DNA of 64,000 bases from Oribacterium sp. oral taxon 102 (GCF_013394775.1 NZ_JABXYT010000001.1:696501-760500); one strand, 5' to 3'; positions 8,669 to 16,498 are shown, counted from the stretch's first letter. The notes: generated from the sequence alone by a model not told the origin. Made by a program: numbers and translations.

Positions 8669-10813
8669 TCAGGATTCCACGGACAGAGGCAGACGGACAG
8701 ATGCCTTGTAGAGGTCGCCGTCGATCTCGATCCGGAGCTCGCCCTTCATCAGGCTGCTCAGACTCTTCGCGATGGAGAGCCCGAGTCCGGAGCCCTCCGT
8801 GCTCCGGCTGACATCGCCGCGGACGAATCGCTCCGTAAGCTCCTCCGGCGTGATATTGAGCGGTGATGCAGAGATGTTCTTGATGGTGCAGACCGCGCAG
8901 TCCTCGTCGCGATAAACATCGACATAGACACGGCTGCCTCGGAGCGCGTACTTGCAGCAGTTGTTCAGCAGATTTTCGATGATTCTCCAGAGATGCCGTC
9001 CGTCGGAAACGATCATCAGCGGCTCCGGCGGGAGCGTTTCTACGATGGTGAGCTTCGCGGCGGAGAGCTTATCCTCGAATTCGCCCAGCGCCTGCTGTAT
9101 CATCTCTCCGTAGTCGAGCTCCGTGAAATTCATGGTAATGCTGCCGGAGCTCGCCTTGCTCGCCTCCACGAGATCCTCGGTCAGGGTTTTCAGCCGTCCG
9201 GACTTCTGCTCGAGGATTTCCAGATATTCCTGCGCACGAGGATTGTCGAGCTCCTCCCGCTTCAGGAGCTCGACATAGTTGAGAATCGAAGTGAGCGGCG
9301 TTTTCAGATCATGCGAGACATTGGTGATCAGATCCGTCCGGAGCCGCTCCGCCCTTACCTGCCTGCCGACTGCCTCGCTCAGCCCCGCGGTGATGCGCCA
9401 GCTGTAGAAGTCGATCAGCGCCAGAATGCACAGCAGTGCGAGAGCGGTGAAGAACGCGCGGAGGCTCCGGTTCTGCAGGAAGTGGAGGAAGAGCAGAAGG
9501 AAGAGCAGGATACCCAGCAGGTTCGGCAGGACAAAGAGCAGGAGGCTGTAGAAGCGCGGGGCGGTCTGCGCCGCGCTTTCGGTATAGCAGCGTACCAGCT
9601 CAGAGAGCCGGCGCAGCAGCGAAGCCTTCCAGAGCGTCCGCGCCTTGTAAGCCCGGACGAGGGAGAGGCTGAGCGGTACGAAGAGCAGGTAGCAGAAGAG
9701 GAAGCGGAAAAGCGCGATCCAGAAGTCTGTATCGCGAAGCTCCCCGATCACGAGCACCAGAGAATCGAGAAAGACCGGCGCGAGACGATTCGTCCAGAGA
9801 AACCAGAGCAGGAAGAGCAGGAGGAGGAGCTCCAGCGGCGCATGGTCTGCCGGATAGAGCACGATGCCCTTCCGCTCCGCAGATTTTCCGGTCAGCAGAA
9901 GCAGCCAGACATAGCTGCCCCCCGCGAGGAGGAGAGAGCCGAGCAGGAGGAAAAGACCGGCCGCGGAGAGGATACGGCTGCTTTCATAGCGCTGCGCGGC
10001 ATCGGAAAAGGCGTCCGCTGCCGGAAGCGTCCGATTGACGCCGACCGCCATCGTATAGCTGCCGTCTGCATAGGGGTTCCGCGCTTGTAAAAGCGGGGGA
10101 ATGTTGGCAGGGGCGGTACGGAGATTGCTGCGGACAGCGAGACTGTCGGAGTCCGTCGACAGGAAGCTCCCGAGGGCGCAGATCTCCGCTTCCGTCATAT
10201 CCGCAGCGTTGGTGTAGAGCATGGACTTCTCTCCGGAGGTATAGCGGACGGAGAATTTCAGATTGCTGTCCTGATCGAAGAATTCGGCGCGGGCGGCATA
10301 GTATTTCGCAAGATAGCCGAGCGTCTCCTGTGCGAGCTTCCCGAGGCTGCTCAGTCCGTCCGCGGGGCTCAGGGGCTTATAGTCCGGCATATAGGCGCGG
10401 AAGGTGATGCGGATCGGATGCTCCTTCTCGTCCTCCATCGGGCTGATGGTCGCGCTTCGCTCATCCAGCTGGATCTCGTTTTTGGCATTCAGGTAATAGC
10501 CCATGGAGCGGGCGTACCGGATCAGGTAGTTCAGCGTATAGGAGACGGGAGTCCCTCGTTCCTCTGCCTGCGCGACGACCTGATTCAGGTTCAATGCCCC
10601 GTTCTTCTCGAAGAGCGCCCGAAGATCGATATAATCGAAAATATCGCTCACGGCTTCGGAGAATTCGCTTTCGAAGCTGTCGGAGCGGAAGTAATCCGGC
10701 TGCCGCAGGACGGAGAGCAGGCTGCCCTCCGAGGAGAAATGCAGCAGGATCAGGCTAAGGAGCAGGAGCAGGAGCGCAAGCGTGTGGAGAGAGGCGGCAA
10801 GGATTTTTTTCAT
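8669..10813 (-). CDS. Multi-TM sensor histidine kinase
   Basis: This is a 714-residue HisKA/HATPase_c kinase. A first membrane helix (residues 5-26) precedes a large outside domain (to about residue 275). Roughly five or six further helices follow between 280 and 475. The phospho-acceptor is His501 in NVSHDLKTPLTS; the N box reads NLLNNCCKYAL and the G box GSGLGLSIAKSL. A large extracellular domain plus a multi-helix membrane block is seen in VanS-like and envelope-stress kinases of Clostridia. It directly abuts the response regulator gene upstream and the D,D-carboxypeptidase downstream, which suggests a cell-envelope signal. The ligand is not predictable from sequence. Confidence 0.92.
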   Translation of the reverse strand: MKKILAASLHTLALLLLLLSLILLHFSSEGSLLSVLRQPDYFRSDSFESEFSEAVSDIFDYIDLRALFEKNGALNLNQVVAQAEERGTPVSYTLNYLIRYARSMGYYLNAKNEIQLDERSATISPMEDEKEHPIRITFRAYMPDYKPLSPADGLSSLGKLAQETLGYLAKYYAARAEFFDQDSNLKFSVRYTSGEKSMLYTNAADMTEAEICALGSFLSTDSDSLAVRSNLRTAPANIPPLLQARNPYADGSYTMAVGVNRTLPAADAFSDAAQRYESSRILSAAGLFLLLGSLLLAGGSYVWLLLLTGKSAERKGIVLYPADHAPLELLLLLFLLWFLWTNRLAPVFLDSLVLVIGELRDTDFWIALFRFLFCYLLFVPLSLSLVRAYKARTLWKASLLRRLSELVRCYTESAAQTAPRFYSLLLFVLPNLLGILLFLLLFLHFLQNRSLRAFFTALALLCILALIDFYSWRITAGLSEAVGRQVRAERLRTDLITNVSHDLKTPLTSILNYVELLKREELDNPRAQEYLEILEQKSGRLKTLTEDLVEASKASSGSITMNFTELDYGEMIQQALGEFEDKLSAAKLTIVETLPPEPLMIVSDGRHLWRIIENLLNNCCKYALRGSRVYVDVYRDEDCAVCTIKNISASPLNITPEELTERFVRGDVSRSTEGSGLGLSIAKSLSSLMKGELRIEIDGDLYKASVRLPLSVES

Positions 10814-11530
10814 TTATTTGCCCTCTTCGCTGCCCTGCTTCTCGATTTTGTAGCCGACGCCCCAGACGACCTTCAGATAGCGCGGCTCGCGCGGATTGAT
10901 TTCGATCTTCTCCCGGATATGCCGGATATGTACGGCGACCGTATTGTCGGCGCCGATCGCCTGCTCGTTCCAGATCGAGGTATAGATCTCGTCGATGGAG
11001 AAGACCTTGCCGGCATTTTTCACGAGCAGCAGGAGAATGTTGTATTCGATCGGGGTGAGCTTCACGAGCTCTCCGTCTACGGTGACCTCCTTGGTGTCGT
11101 CATTGATGACGAGCCCGCCGTTTCGGAAGATATGCTCGCTGTCCCGCGCCTCCCCGATATTCCCGAGCTGGGTATAGCGGCGGAGCTGAGACTTCACGCG
11201 CGCCACGAGCTCGAGTGGGTTGAAGGGCTTCGTGATATAGTCGTCGGCGCCGATATTGAGCCCGAGGATCTTGTCATTGTCCTCTCCCTTCGCGGAGAGA
11301 ATGATGATCGGCACGGAGCTCTGCTCCCGGATCTTCAGCGTGGTGCGGATCCCGTCGAGTCCCGGCATCATTACATCCAGAATGAGGAGATCTGCCTTGC
11401 TTTTTTCCAGAATGTCCAGCGCATCGTAGCCGTCGTAGGCCTTCAGCACACGGAAGCCCTCGCCGGTGAGATAAATGGAGATCGCCTCCACGATCTGCTT
11501 ATCGTCGTCACAAACTAAAATGGTCTGCAT
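10814..11530 (-). CDS. OmpR/PhoB-family response regulator
   Basis: The 238-residue protein has an N-terminal receiver domain with acidic pocket CDDD (residues 7-10), phospho-acceptor Asp52 in LLILDVMMPG and the conserved Lys in LSAKGEDNDK. A C-terminal winged helix ends near VWGVGYKIE. I take the start at 11530 rather than 11542, because GGAGG lies five bases before the internal ATG. Its stop codon abuts the ATG of the kinase with no gap, so the pair is one transcription unit. The promoter is not obvious in the long upstream intergenic stretch. Confidence 0.95.
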   Translation of the reverse strand: MQTILVCDDDKQIVEAISIYLTGEGFRVLKAYDGYDALDILEKSKADLLILDVMMPGLDGIRTTLKIREQSSVPIIILSAKGEDNDKILGLNIGADDYITKPFNPLELVARVKSQLRRYTQLGNIGEARDSEHIFRNGGLVINDDTKEVTVDGELVKLTPIEYNILLLLVKNAGKVFSIDEIYTSIWNEQAIGADNTVAVHIRHIREKIEINPREPRYLKVVWGVGYKIEKQGSEEGK

Positions 11531-11730
11531 TGTATCCTCCATACTGGCTGACGCCTCATCAATGAAAGAAGCGCTGATTTATTCATGACTCACATACTGC
11601 TGGAGTGCAACTTTCGCGACGAAACGAGAGCGCCCTTGCTTCGTCAACATTAATTTATCCTTTATTCTACATTATTTCCTGCCGGAAAACCAGTCGTGAA
11701 AGCGCATCCTGTTTAGCTGAACGGCTGCCA

Positions 11731-11785
11731 TCCTGCGGGGAAGACCGGAGAGCTCGCTCTCCATGATGAGGTTCCGGCAGGATTT
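11731..11785 (+). terminator. Terminator-like hairpin without an obvious upstream gene
   Basis: ATCCTGCGGGGAA pairs with TTCCGGCAGGAT and encloses a second hairpin (GGAGAGCTCGCTCTCC). The structure ends in TTTTTC. No gene on the plus strand ends here, so it may close a short non-coding transcript. Confidence 0.4.
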
Positions 11786-11820
11786 TTCAAAGGAAAATGA
11801 AGTTGCCGGGCAAATACAGA

Positions 11821-11871
11821 GGTGCTATAGTGAGGTAGGCGCTATAGTGAAGTGGGTGCTATAGCGAGGTG
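11821..11871 (+). repeat. Three tandem 17-bp repeats containing TGCTATAG
   Basis: Units at 11821, 11838 and 11855 read GGTGCTATAGTGAGGTA, GGCGCTATAGTGAAGTG and GGTGCTATAGCGAGGTG. Each holds a GCTATAG core resembling the extended -10 seen at other promoters in the window. Confidence 0.75.
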
Positions 11872-12054
11872 AGCAAGTGCATTGCTATAGCCGGTATTTC
11901 ATTCTGAAGACGGAAAACAGGGAGAAAGAGGCTGCGCATAGGCATGGCCGCAGACAGCGTGACGCCGGAAAAGAGCTGCAGAATTCTGACATTGGCGGAA
12001 AGACCGCAGCGGGGCTGAAATGCAGCAGGAAAGAAGTCTAAACGCACATGCACC

Positions 12055-12132
12055 TGTTGTCCTGTCAAATGTCCGAATGCCCGTGCAAGCAAGCTTGCCT
12101 CGCGTTCGTCCGCTTGACAGGGGACTTATACA
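12055..12132 (+). repeat. Structured intergenic element, copy A (78 bp)
   Basis: TGTTGT at 12055-12060 is followed by an outer stem CCTGTCAA (12061-12068) / TTGACAGG (12114-12121), an inner GCAAGC-aa-GCTTGC stem, and then GGGACTTATACA at 12121-12132. The same end motifs flank different but equally paired stems at 23886-23963 and 24018-24071. It lies 67 bp before the pectinesterase start. Whether it acts as RNA or DNA is unknown. Confidence 0.65.
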
Positions 12133-12199
12133 GTAAGGAAAAGAAGCTTGTACGAAGACAGCGCAGAAAAGCGCGGTGGGAAACGGAAAGGGACTGCCT

Positions 12200-13033
12200 A
12201 TGCCGCAGATTGTGATTTCAGAGAGAAACAGAATTATCGAGGGGATGCAGTATACCGGAGCCCTGTCTGCGTACCTGCCGCATCCGGACGGGAGACCCTA
12301 TCATACCTTCCGGAGCTATACAGTGCTGGCGGACGGAGAAAATCTGACCTTCCGTCACTGTCGGATCGAGAATACAGCGGGGCGGGGCATAGAGGCGGGA
12401 CAGGCGATCGCCCTCTATCTGGACGGAGACGGGATCGTGCTGGAGGACTGTATCCTGCGGGGGCATCAGGATACGCTCTTTCTGGCGCCGCTGCCGGAGC
12501 GGGAGCGGGAAAAGGACGGCTTCCTCGGACCGAAGCAGTTTCTGCCGCGGACGCCCCGGGTCTTCCGCTTCCGGCGCTGCCGGATCGAGGGCGGTGTAGA
12601 CTTCATCTTCGGGGGCGCGGAGGCGTACTTCGATGACTGCGAGTTCCGTTCCGTGGAGCCGGGCTTCGTTTTTGCGCCCTCTACACCCGAGGGACAGGAG
12701 ACCGGCTTCGTCGCGAGAAACTGCCGCTTTACCTGTACGGAGACGGTGCCGGACCGCTCCTGCTATATCGGACGTCCGTGGCGGGAGCATGCACGGCTTC
12801 GCCTCGAGCACTGTGAGCTGGGACGGCATATCCATCCGCGCGGCTTCGACGACTGGGGAAGGGCGGAATGTCACGCGACCGTGCGCTTCGAGGAGATCGG
12901 CTCCTACGGACCCGGTGCGGAAAATGCAGACAGACCGGATTACATCCTTAGATCGGAGAGCTGTATGCACGCGCACTCTCCTGCCGTCGGGGCTGCTGCG
13001 GGGATTTCCGCAGCAGTCCCGGGTGTCGGGTAA
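12200..13033 (+). CDS. Pectinesterase-family protein, N-terminally short, no signal peptide
   Basis: The 277-residue protein carries the carbohydrate esterase family 8 signatures in order: GQAIALYL (Gln), GHQDTLF (catalytic Asp), GGVDFIFGGAEAYFDDC (second Asp) and YIGRPWREHARLRLE (Arg). These right-handed beta-helix enzymes remove methyl esters from galacturonan. The start I prefer is ATG 12200 with AAAGGG seven bases upstream; GTG 12176 is the alternative. The first helix turns of typical pectinesterases are missing and there is no secretion signal, so it would act in the cytosol, perhaps on imported oligogalacturonides. A KDG-type sugar kinase lies 1.6 kb downstream. Confidence 0.85.
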   Translation: MPQIVISERNRIIEGMQYTGALSAYLPHPDGRPYHTFRSYTVLADGENLTFRHCRIENTAGRGIEAGQAIALYLDGDGIVLEDCILRGHQDTLFLAPLPEREREKDGFLGPKQFLPRTPRVFRFRRCRIEGGVDFIFGGAEAYFDDCEFRSVEPGFVFAPSTPEGQETGFVARNCRFTCTETVPDRSCYIGRPWREHARLRLEHCELGRHIHPRGFDDWGRAECHATVRFEEIGSYGPGAENADRPDYILRSESCMHAHSPAVGAAAGISAAVPGVG

Positions 13034-13040
13034 TGGAAGG

Positions 13041-13550
13041 TCAATCCCGGAGGAAGTCCCGGAGCAGGGCTTCGATCCGTTCCTGCATCTCCGCGACGCT
13101 GTGGCGGCGGGAGTGCGCGCAGTCCTGCGCCGGGCCGCCGCAGATCAGACAACGGCGCTGTGTGGGACGGGAAAGTTTCCTTCCGCTTCGATCGATCACA
13201 TCGATGTCGAAGAGCCGTCCGAGCGGATGATGCTCCTCGATTCGGACGGACAATGCCTTCAGAGCCGAGGGTTCGGCATCGACGGCGTAGAGCAGCTCGT
13301 CTCCGGTCTTTTCATGACGCTCCGCCTCCCTTCGGATCGGGAGGCCCTGCTCGTGCAGCGCGGTGCGGAGCGCCTCCCTTCCGGAGAGAAAGGCGCGGAG
13401 AAGCGCTGCGTTGGTTTTCACCGGCCCCGGGATGTTCATGGAAAAGGACAGCAGGGGGCAGCCGGTTTCCATGAGAAACTGCCGCTGCCGTGCAGCGCGC
13501 GCCTCACGGCATTCCAGCATATCGGTCAGGATCACTTCGATTCCGGTCAT
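13041..13550 (-). CDS. citX: Citrate lyase holo-ACP synthase CitX
   Basis: The 169-residue product has the CitX landmarks: LTDMLECREARAARQRQFL near the N-terminus, LSFSMNIPGPVKTN in the middle, and the C-terminal RRCLICGGPAQDCAHSRRHS cysteine/histidine block. CitX transfers the triphosphoribosyl-dephospho-CoA group onto the citrate lyase acyl carrier subunit. I place the start at 13550, because GAGGAGG lies five bases before that ATG; the codons before it overlap the ribosome site. No citrate lyase genes (citCDEF) or citG are nearby, so it is an orphan here. It converges on the pectinesterase gene with only 7 bp between stops. Confidence 0.88.
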   Translation of the reverse strand: MTGIEVILTDMLECREARAARQRQFLMETGCPLLSFSMNIPGPVKTNAALLRAFLSGREALRTALHEQGLPIRREAERHEKTGDELLYAVDAEPSALKALSVRIEEHHPLGRLFDIDVIDRSGRKLSRPTQRRCLICGGPAQDCAHSRRHSVAEMQERIEALLRDFLRD

Positions 13551-13853
13551 GACTTCCTCCTCTTTCGTCACGTGACTTTTTCAGCGGCATTCGCCTAAAG
13601 TTTAGACGGATTTTCCTTCCTTGTAAAGACGCGGAAAAGACGTTATCATAAGAGAGAGCAGCGAATTGCGAATGGCTTAGCTGAATACTTGCGATTTTTG
13701 GGATAACGGTTCAGCTGAGCAGATCTTCATGACCGTTATGGCGGAAGAACTGTGATTTTTTAGAGAAACCTTGATGAAATCAGGAAAGCTGCGTGCCCAT
13801 GGCACGGGAGTCATGAATATCAGTATTTCATTAGAGTTCGGGAGGGAAAAGAA
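13551..13853. repeat. Intergenic region with two dispersed repeat motifs
   Basis: This gap carries GCTTAGCTGAA (13675-13685) and GGTTCAGCTGAGCAGATC... (13708-13732), the latter inside the inverted pair ATAACGGT (13703-13710) / ACCGTTAT (13732-13739). It also carries GCGTGCCCATGGCACG followed by GGAGTCATGAATATCAG (13791-13823). Related copies occur at 29370-29404, 11564-11595 and 46805-46847. I see no gene. Confidence 0.6.
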
Positions 13854-14315
13854 ATGCTTTTGGAGCCGCAGAGGACGGAAATAGAGGATTACCAGAAGAA
13901 ATATATCGCTGCATGGATGAACATCCTGATCGAGGGGCGCATGGGAACGAGCTTCCTGAACCGGGGACGGGTCGAGAGGCGGCTGCAGAGCTTCTACGCG
14001 GAGCTGGATCTCGAGGAAGAGACAGAGGCAGAGGCGCGGCGGGAGCGCTGGGAGCGCTTCGCGGCGCTCTGGATCGAGACCTGTGTGCGGGACAGAACCT
14101 ACAGCTCCGCCGCCTTTGGGATGTTTCATCTGAAGGACGAGACGCTGGCTCGGAAGATCGCGGCAGAGATCGACGAGGTGACGCGGCAGATCCCTGCCCG
14201 ACTCGGCATGGAGGAGCGGTGCAGGGAGCTCCGCCGCATATTTATCGGACAGTATCTCCGCATGATTCCGCAGGGGAGGGAGAATTTCCCCGAGGGATCG
14301 GAACAGTTCTCGTAG
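13854..14315 (+). CDS. Unrecognised 153-residue cytosolic protein
   Basis: The gene has a good GGGAGGG ribosome site before ATG 13854. The product is soluble and charged, predicted mostly helical, with Glu/Arg-rich stretches (residues 55-70) and no signal or membrane helix. It contains an RMGTSFLNRGRVERRL segment near residue 30 and ERFAALWIETC near 68, but I cannot tie it to a known family with confidence. Nothing in the neighbourhood (citX, the sugar kinase) clearly indicates its role. Codon use resembles its neighbours, so it is probably a real resident gene. Confidence 0.7.
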   Translation: MLLEPQRTEIEDYQKKYIAAWMNILIEGRMGTSFLNRGRVERRLQSFYAELDLEEETEAEARRERWERFAALWIETCVRDRTYSSAAFGMFHLKDETLARKIAAEIDEVTRQIPARLGMEERCRELRRIFIGQYLRMIPQGRENFPEGSEQFS

Positions 14316-14474
14316 GCCTTCGCAGTTATCCTCTTGTCAGCGGTCATGGCAATCGTTTCTGTTTCAGCGGATTGCGAAAGACGCAACCTGAACGGCTGCG
14401 TCTGAAGATCTGCTTGGCGGAATGGTTGCAGGGTAGTTGCATTGGGGAGGCGGTGCTTTCGTCAGTTTTTAGGC

Positions 14475-14503
14475 TTGTAGGCTTTTTAGGCTTGTGCTAT
14501 ACT
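14475..14503 (+). promoter_or_regulatory. Promoter of the PfkB-family kinase gene
   Basis: TTGTAG at 14475-14480, a 17-bp spacer and TATACT at 14498-14503, preceded by TGC. TTTTTAGGCTTGT occurs twice here (14466-14478 and 14483-14495), so the -35 region is duplicated. Confidence 0.65.
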
Positions 14504-14517
14504 TCAAAAAACGGCGC

Positions 14518-14529
14518 GTAAGCGCTTAC
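14518..14529 (+). promoter_or_regulatory. LacI-type operator palindrome
   Basis: GTAAGCGCTTAC is a perfect 12-bp palindrome with the AAnCGnTT-like centre of LacI/GalR-family operators. It lies 14 bp after the -10 box, over the start of the transcript, where a bound repressor would block transcription of the kinase gene. Confidence 0.55.
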
Positions 14530-14595
14530 ACAAATACATTTTGGCATCGTCGGGAATTCCGGCATCTGCCTCGTTGAAATCATTTGGAGGATAGT

Positions 14596-15693
14596 ATGGA
14601 TTTGAATTTAAGACCAGCAAGCGAATGTAAGTATGATGCGGTTTCTCTCGGAGAGGTGATGCTCCGGCTCGATCCGGGCGAGGGCAGGATTCGTACCGCG
14701 AGAGCCTTCCGCGCGTGGGAGGGCGGCGGAGAATATAATGTTATCCGCGGACTTCGTAAGTGCTTCGGACTGAATACAGCGGTTCTCACAGCGCTGGCAG
14801 ATAATGAGGTGGGCTATCTCGTGGAGGACTTCATGATGCAGGGCGGCGTAGATGTCTCTCTGGTGAAGTGGATGAAGACGGACGGCATCGGACGTGTTTG
14901 CCGGAACGGTCTGAACTTCACGGAGAGAGGCTTCGGTATCCGCGGTGCGAAGGGCTGCTCTGACAGAGCCAATACCGCGATCTCCAAGGCGACGCCGGAG
15001 GACTTCGATTTCGACTATATTTTCGGAGAGCTCGGCGTGCGCTGGCTGCACACCGGCGGGATCTATGCCGCTCTCTCCGAGCAGGCTTCCGCAACTGTGG
15101 TAGAGGCGATCAAGACCGCGAAGAAGTACGGCACGATCGTTTCCTATGATCTGAACTACCGCCCGTCCATGTGGTCTGCGATCGGCGGACAGGAGAAGGC
15201 ACAGGCGGTGAATAAGGAGATCGCGAAGTATGTCGATGTAATGATCGGCAATGAGGAGGACTTCACTGCCTGTCTCGGCTTCCAGATTGAGGGGCAGGAC
15301 GAGAACCTGAAGGAGCTGAATCTCGAGGGCTACAAGAAGATGATCAACGAGGCGGCGAAGACCTATCCGAACTTCAAGGCAGTGGCGACGACGCTCCGTA
15401 CTGTGAAGACGGCGACCGTGAACGACTGGTCGGCGCTCTGCTGGGCAGGCGGTGAGATCTATAAGGCGAAGGACTACAAGGGGCTCGAGATTATGGATCG
15501 TGTCGGCGGCGGCGATTCCTTCGCTTCCGGGCTGATCTACGGGCTGATGACGACCGGAGATGCGGAGCTCGCGGTGAACTATGGTGCGGCGCATGGCGCG
15601 CTTGCAATGACGACGCCGGGCGATACGACCATGGCGCGGAAGAGCGAGGTCGAGGCGATCATGGGCGGCGCCGGCGCGAGAGTGCAGAGGTAA
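14596..15693 (+). CDS. PfkB-family carbohydrate kinase, likely 2-keto-3-deoxygluconate kinase
   Basis: The 365-residue ribokinase-fold protein has an N-terminal substrate segment (SLGEVMLRLDPGEGR ... EGGGEYNV) and the C-terminal catalytic GGGDSFASGLIYGL motif, whose Asp is the base. Similarity to KDG kinases is my recollection of family patterns, and fructokinase-like activity cannot be excluded. The start is ATG 14596, preceded by TTTGGAGG five bases upstream. Phosphorylation of 2-keto-3-deoxygluconate feeds hexuronate breakdown into central metabolism, which fits the nearby pectinesterase. It has its own promoter with a LacI-like operator and a strong terminator. Confidence 0.85.
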   Translation: MDLNLRPASECKYDAVSLGEVMLRLDPGEGRIRTARAFRAWEGGGEYNVIRGLRKCFGLNTAVLTALADNEVGYLVEDFMMQGGVDVSLVKWMKTDGIGRVCRNGLNFTERGFGIRGAKGCSDRANTAISKATPEDFDFDYIFGELGVRWLHTGGIYAALSEQASATVVEAIKTAKKYGTIVSYDLNYRPSMWSAIGGQEKAQAVNKEIAKYVDVMIGNEEDFTACLGFQIEGQDENLKELNLEGYKKMINEAAKTYPNFKAVATTLRTVKTATVNDWSALCWAGGEIYKAKDYKGLEIMDRVGGGDSFASGLIYGLMTTGDAELAVNYGAAHGALAMTTPGDTTMARKSEVEAIMGGAGARVQR

Positions 15694-15713
15694 GAGAAAA
15701 CGACCGGGAGGAA

Positions 15714-15750
15714 AGAGAGCCTGTCTTTGTGGAGACGGGCTCTCTTAATT
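15714..15750 (+). terminator. Intrinsic terminator after the kinase gene
   Basis: AGAGAGCCTGTCT (15714-15726) pairs with AGACGGGCTCTCT (15733-15745) with a 6-nt loop, followed by TAATTT. Confidence 0.8.
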
Positions 15751-15858
15751 TGCCTCCATGCCGAAAGCCTGGGTGCCATCAATCGCATCGTTCTGTGCTT
15801 CTGGACAATCCGGCACTTCTGTATTATGATGAGAAAACGTTGTGAGAGGGAGAGTGCT

Positions 15859-16488
15859 ATGACAAGGAGAATCATCGGAAGTATAGTGGGGACGGTTATC
15901 ATTTCGATGGGCATCTCGATCTTTAAGGAAGCGATGCTCGGCATCGACGCGATCAGCGGACTGAATATGCGGATCGCAGCGCTGCTCGGGCTGCGGCTGG
16001 GAGTCATGAATCTGATCACGAATTCCGTCTTCTTCCTCCTGCAGTTCCTCTTCGGGAGAAGATATATCGGGCTGGGAACGGTGGTCAACGGCGTGGGCTG
16101 CGGCTTCATTATCGAGTTTTTCTACGAGGGCTTCATCGTCCCGTTCTTCGGGGTGCTGGATTCGATGCCGCTCCGACTGCTCTTCGTGCTGCTGGGCGTG
16201 CTGGTGATTTCCGTCGGCGTTTCGATCTACCAGACGGCGGATCTGGGGGTTGCGCCATACGACTATCTCTCGATCGGACTTCGCGATCATACGCCGCTGC
16301 CGTATTTCTGGTGCCGGATGGGGACGGACTGCAGCTGCGCGCTGCTAGGCTTCCTGCTCGGCGGATGCGGCGTGGGGCTCGTGGGACTGGGTACGGTGGT
16401 CTGCTCGCTGGGGCTCGGCCCCTTCATCCAGTTCTTTAACCGGGTGCTGTCGGAGCGGCTGCTCCGCTATCAGGCGGCATGGGAATGA
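15859..16488 (+). CDS. YczE/YitT-type integral membrane protein
   Basis: The 209-residue protein starts MTRRIIGSIVGTVIISMGIS with GAGAGGGAG upstream. It has about five or six hydrophobic helices and two copies of a related GxxxxSxGxxxxxxxxLGxxPxD-type segment (SMGISIFKEAMLGIDA and SVGVSIYQTADLGVAPYD), typical of the YczE/YitT membrane family. The internal duplication suggests a two-fold fold. No transport substrate is established for these proteins. It stands alone between the sugar kinase and the convergent Crp/Fnr regulator. Confidence 0.75.
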   Translation: MTRRIIGSIVGTVIISMGISIFKEAMLGIDAISGLNMRIAALLGLRLGVMNLITNSVFFLLQFLFGRRYIGLGTVVNGVGCGFIIEFFYEGFIVPFFGVLDSMPLRLLFVLLGVLVISVGVSIYQTADLGVAPYDYLSIGLRDHTPLPYFWCRMGTDCSCALLGFLLGGCGVGLVGLGTVVCSLGLGPFIQFFNRVLSERLLRYQAAWE

Positions 16489-16498
16489 AGTATTTCGC

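Larger units (their letters stand above)
11531..12199. other. Long intergenic region with several small repeats
   Basis: About 670 bp separate the response regulator from the pectinesterase gene. I find no coding sequence. The region holds a minus-strand copy of a dispersed GTCATGAAT repeat (11564-11595), a GACGAA/TTCGTC inverted repeat near 11618-11643, a terminator-like structure (11731-11785), three 17-bp tandem repeats (11821-11871) and the hairpin element at 12055-12132. Confidence 0.6.
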
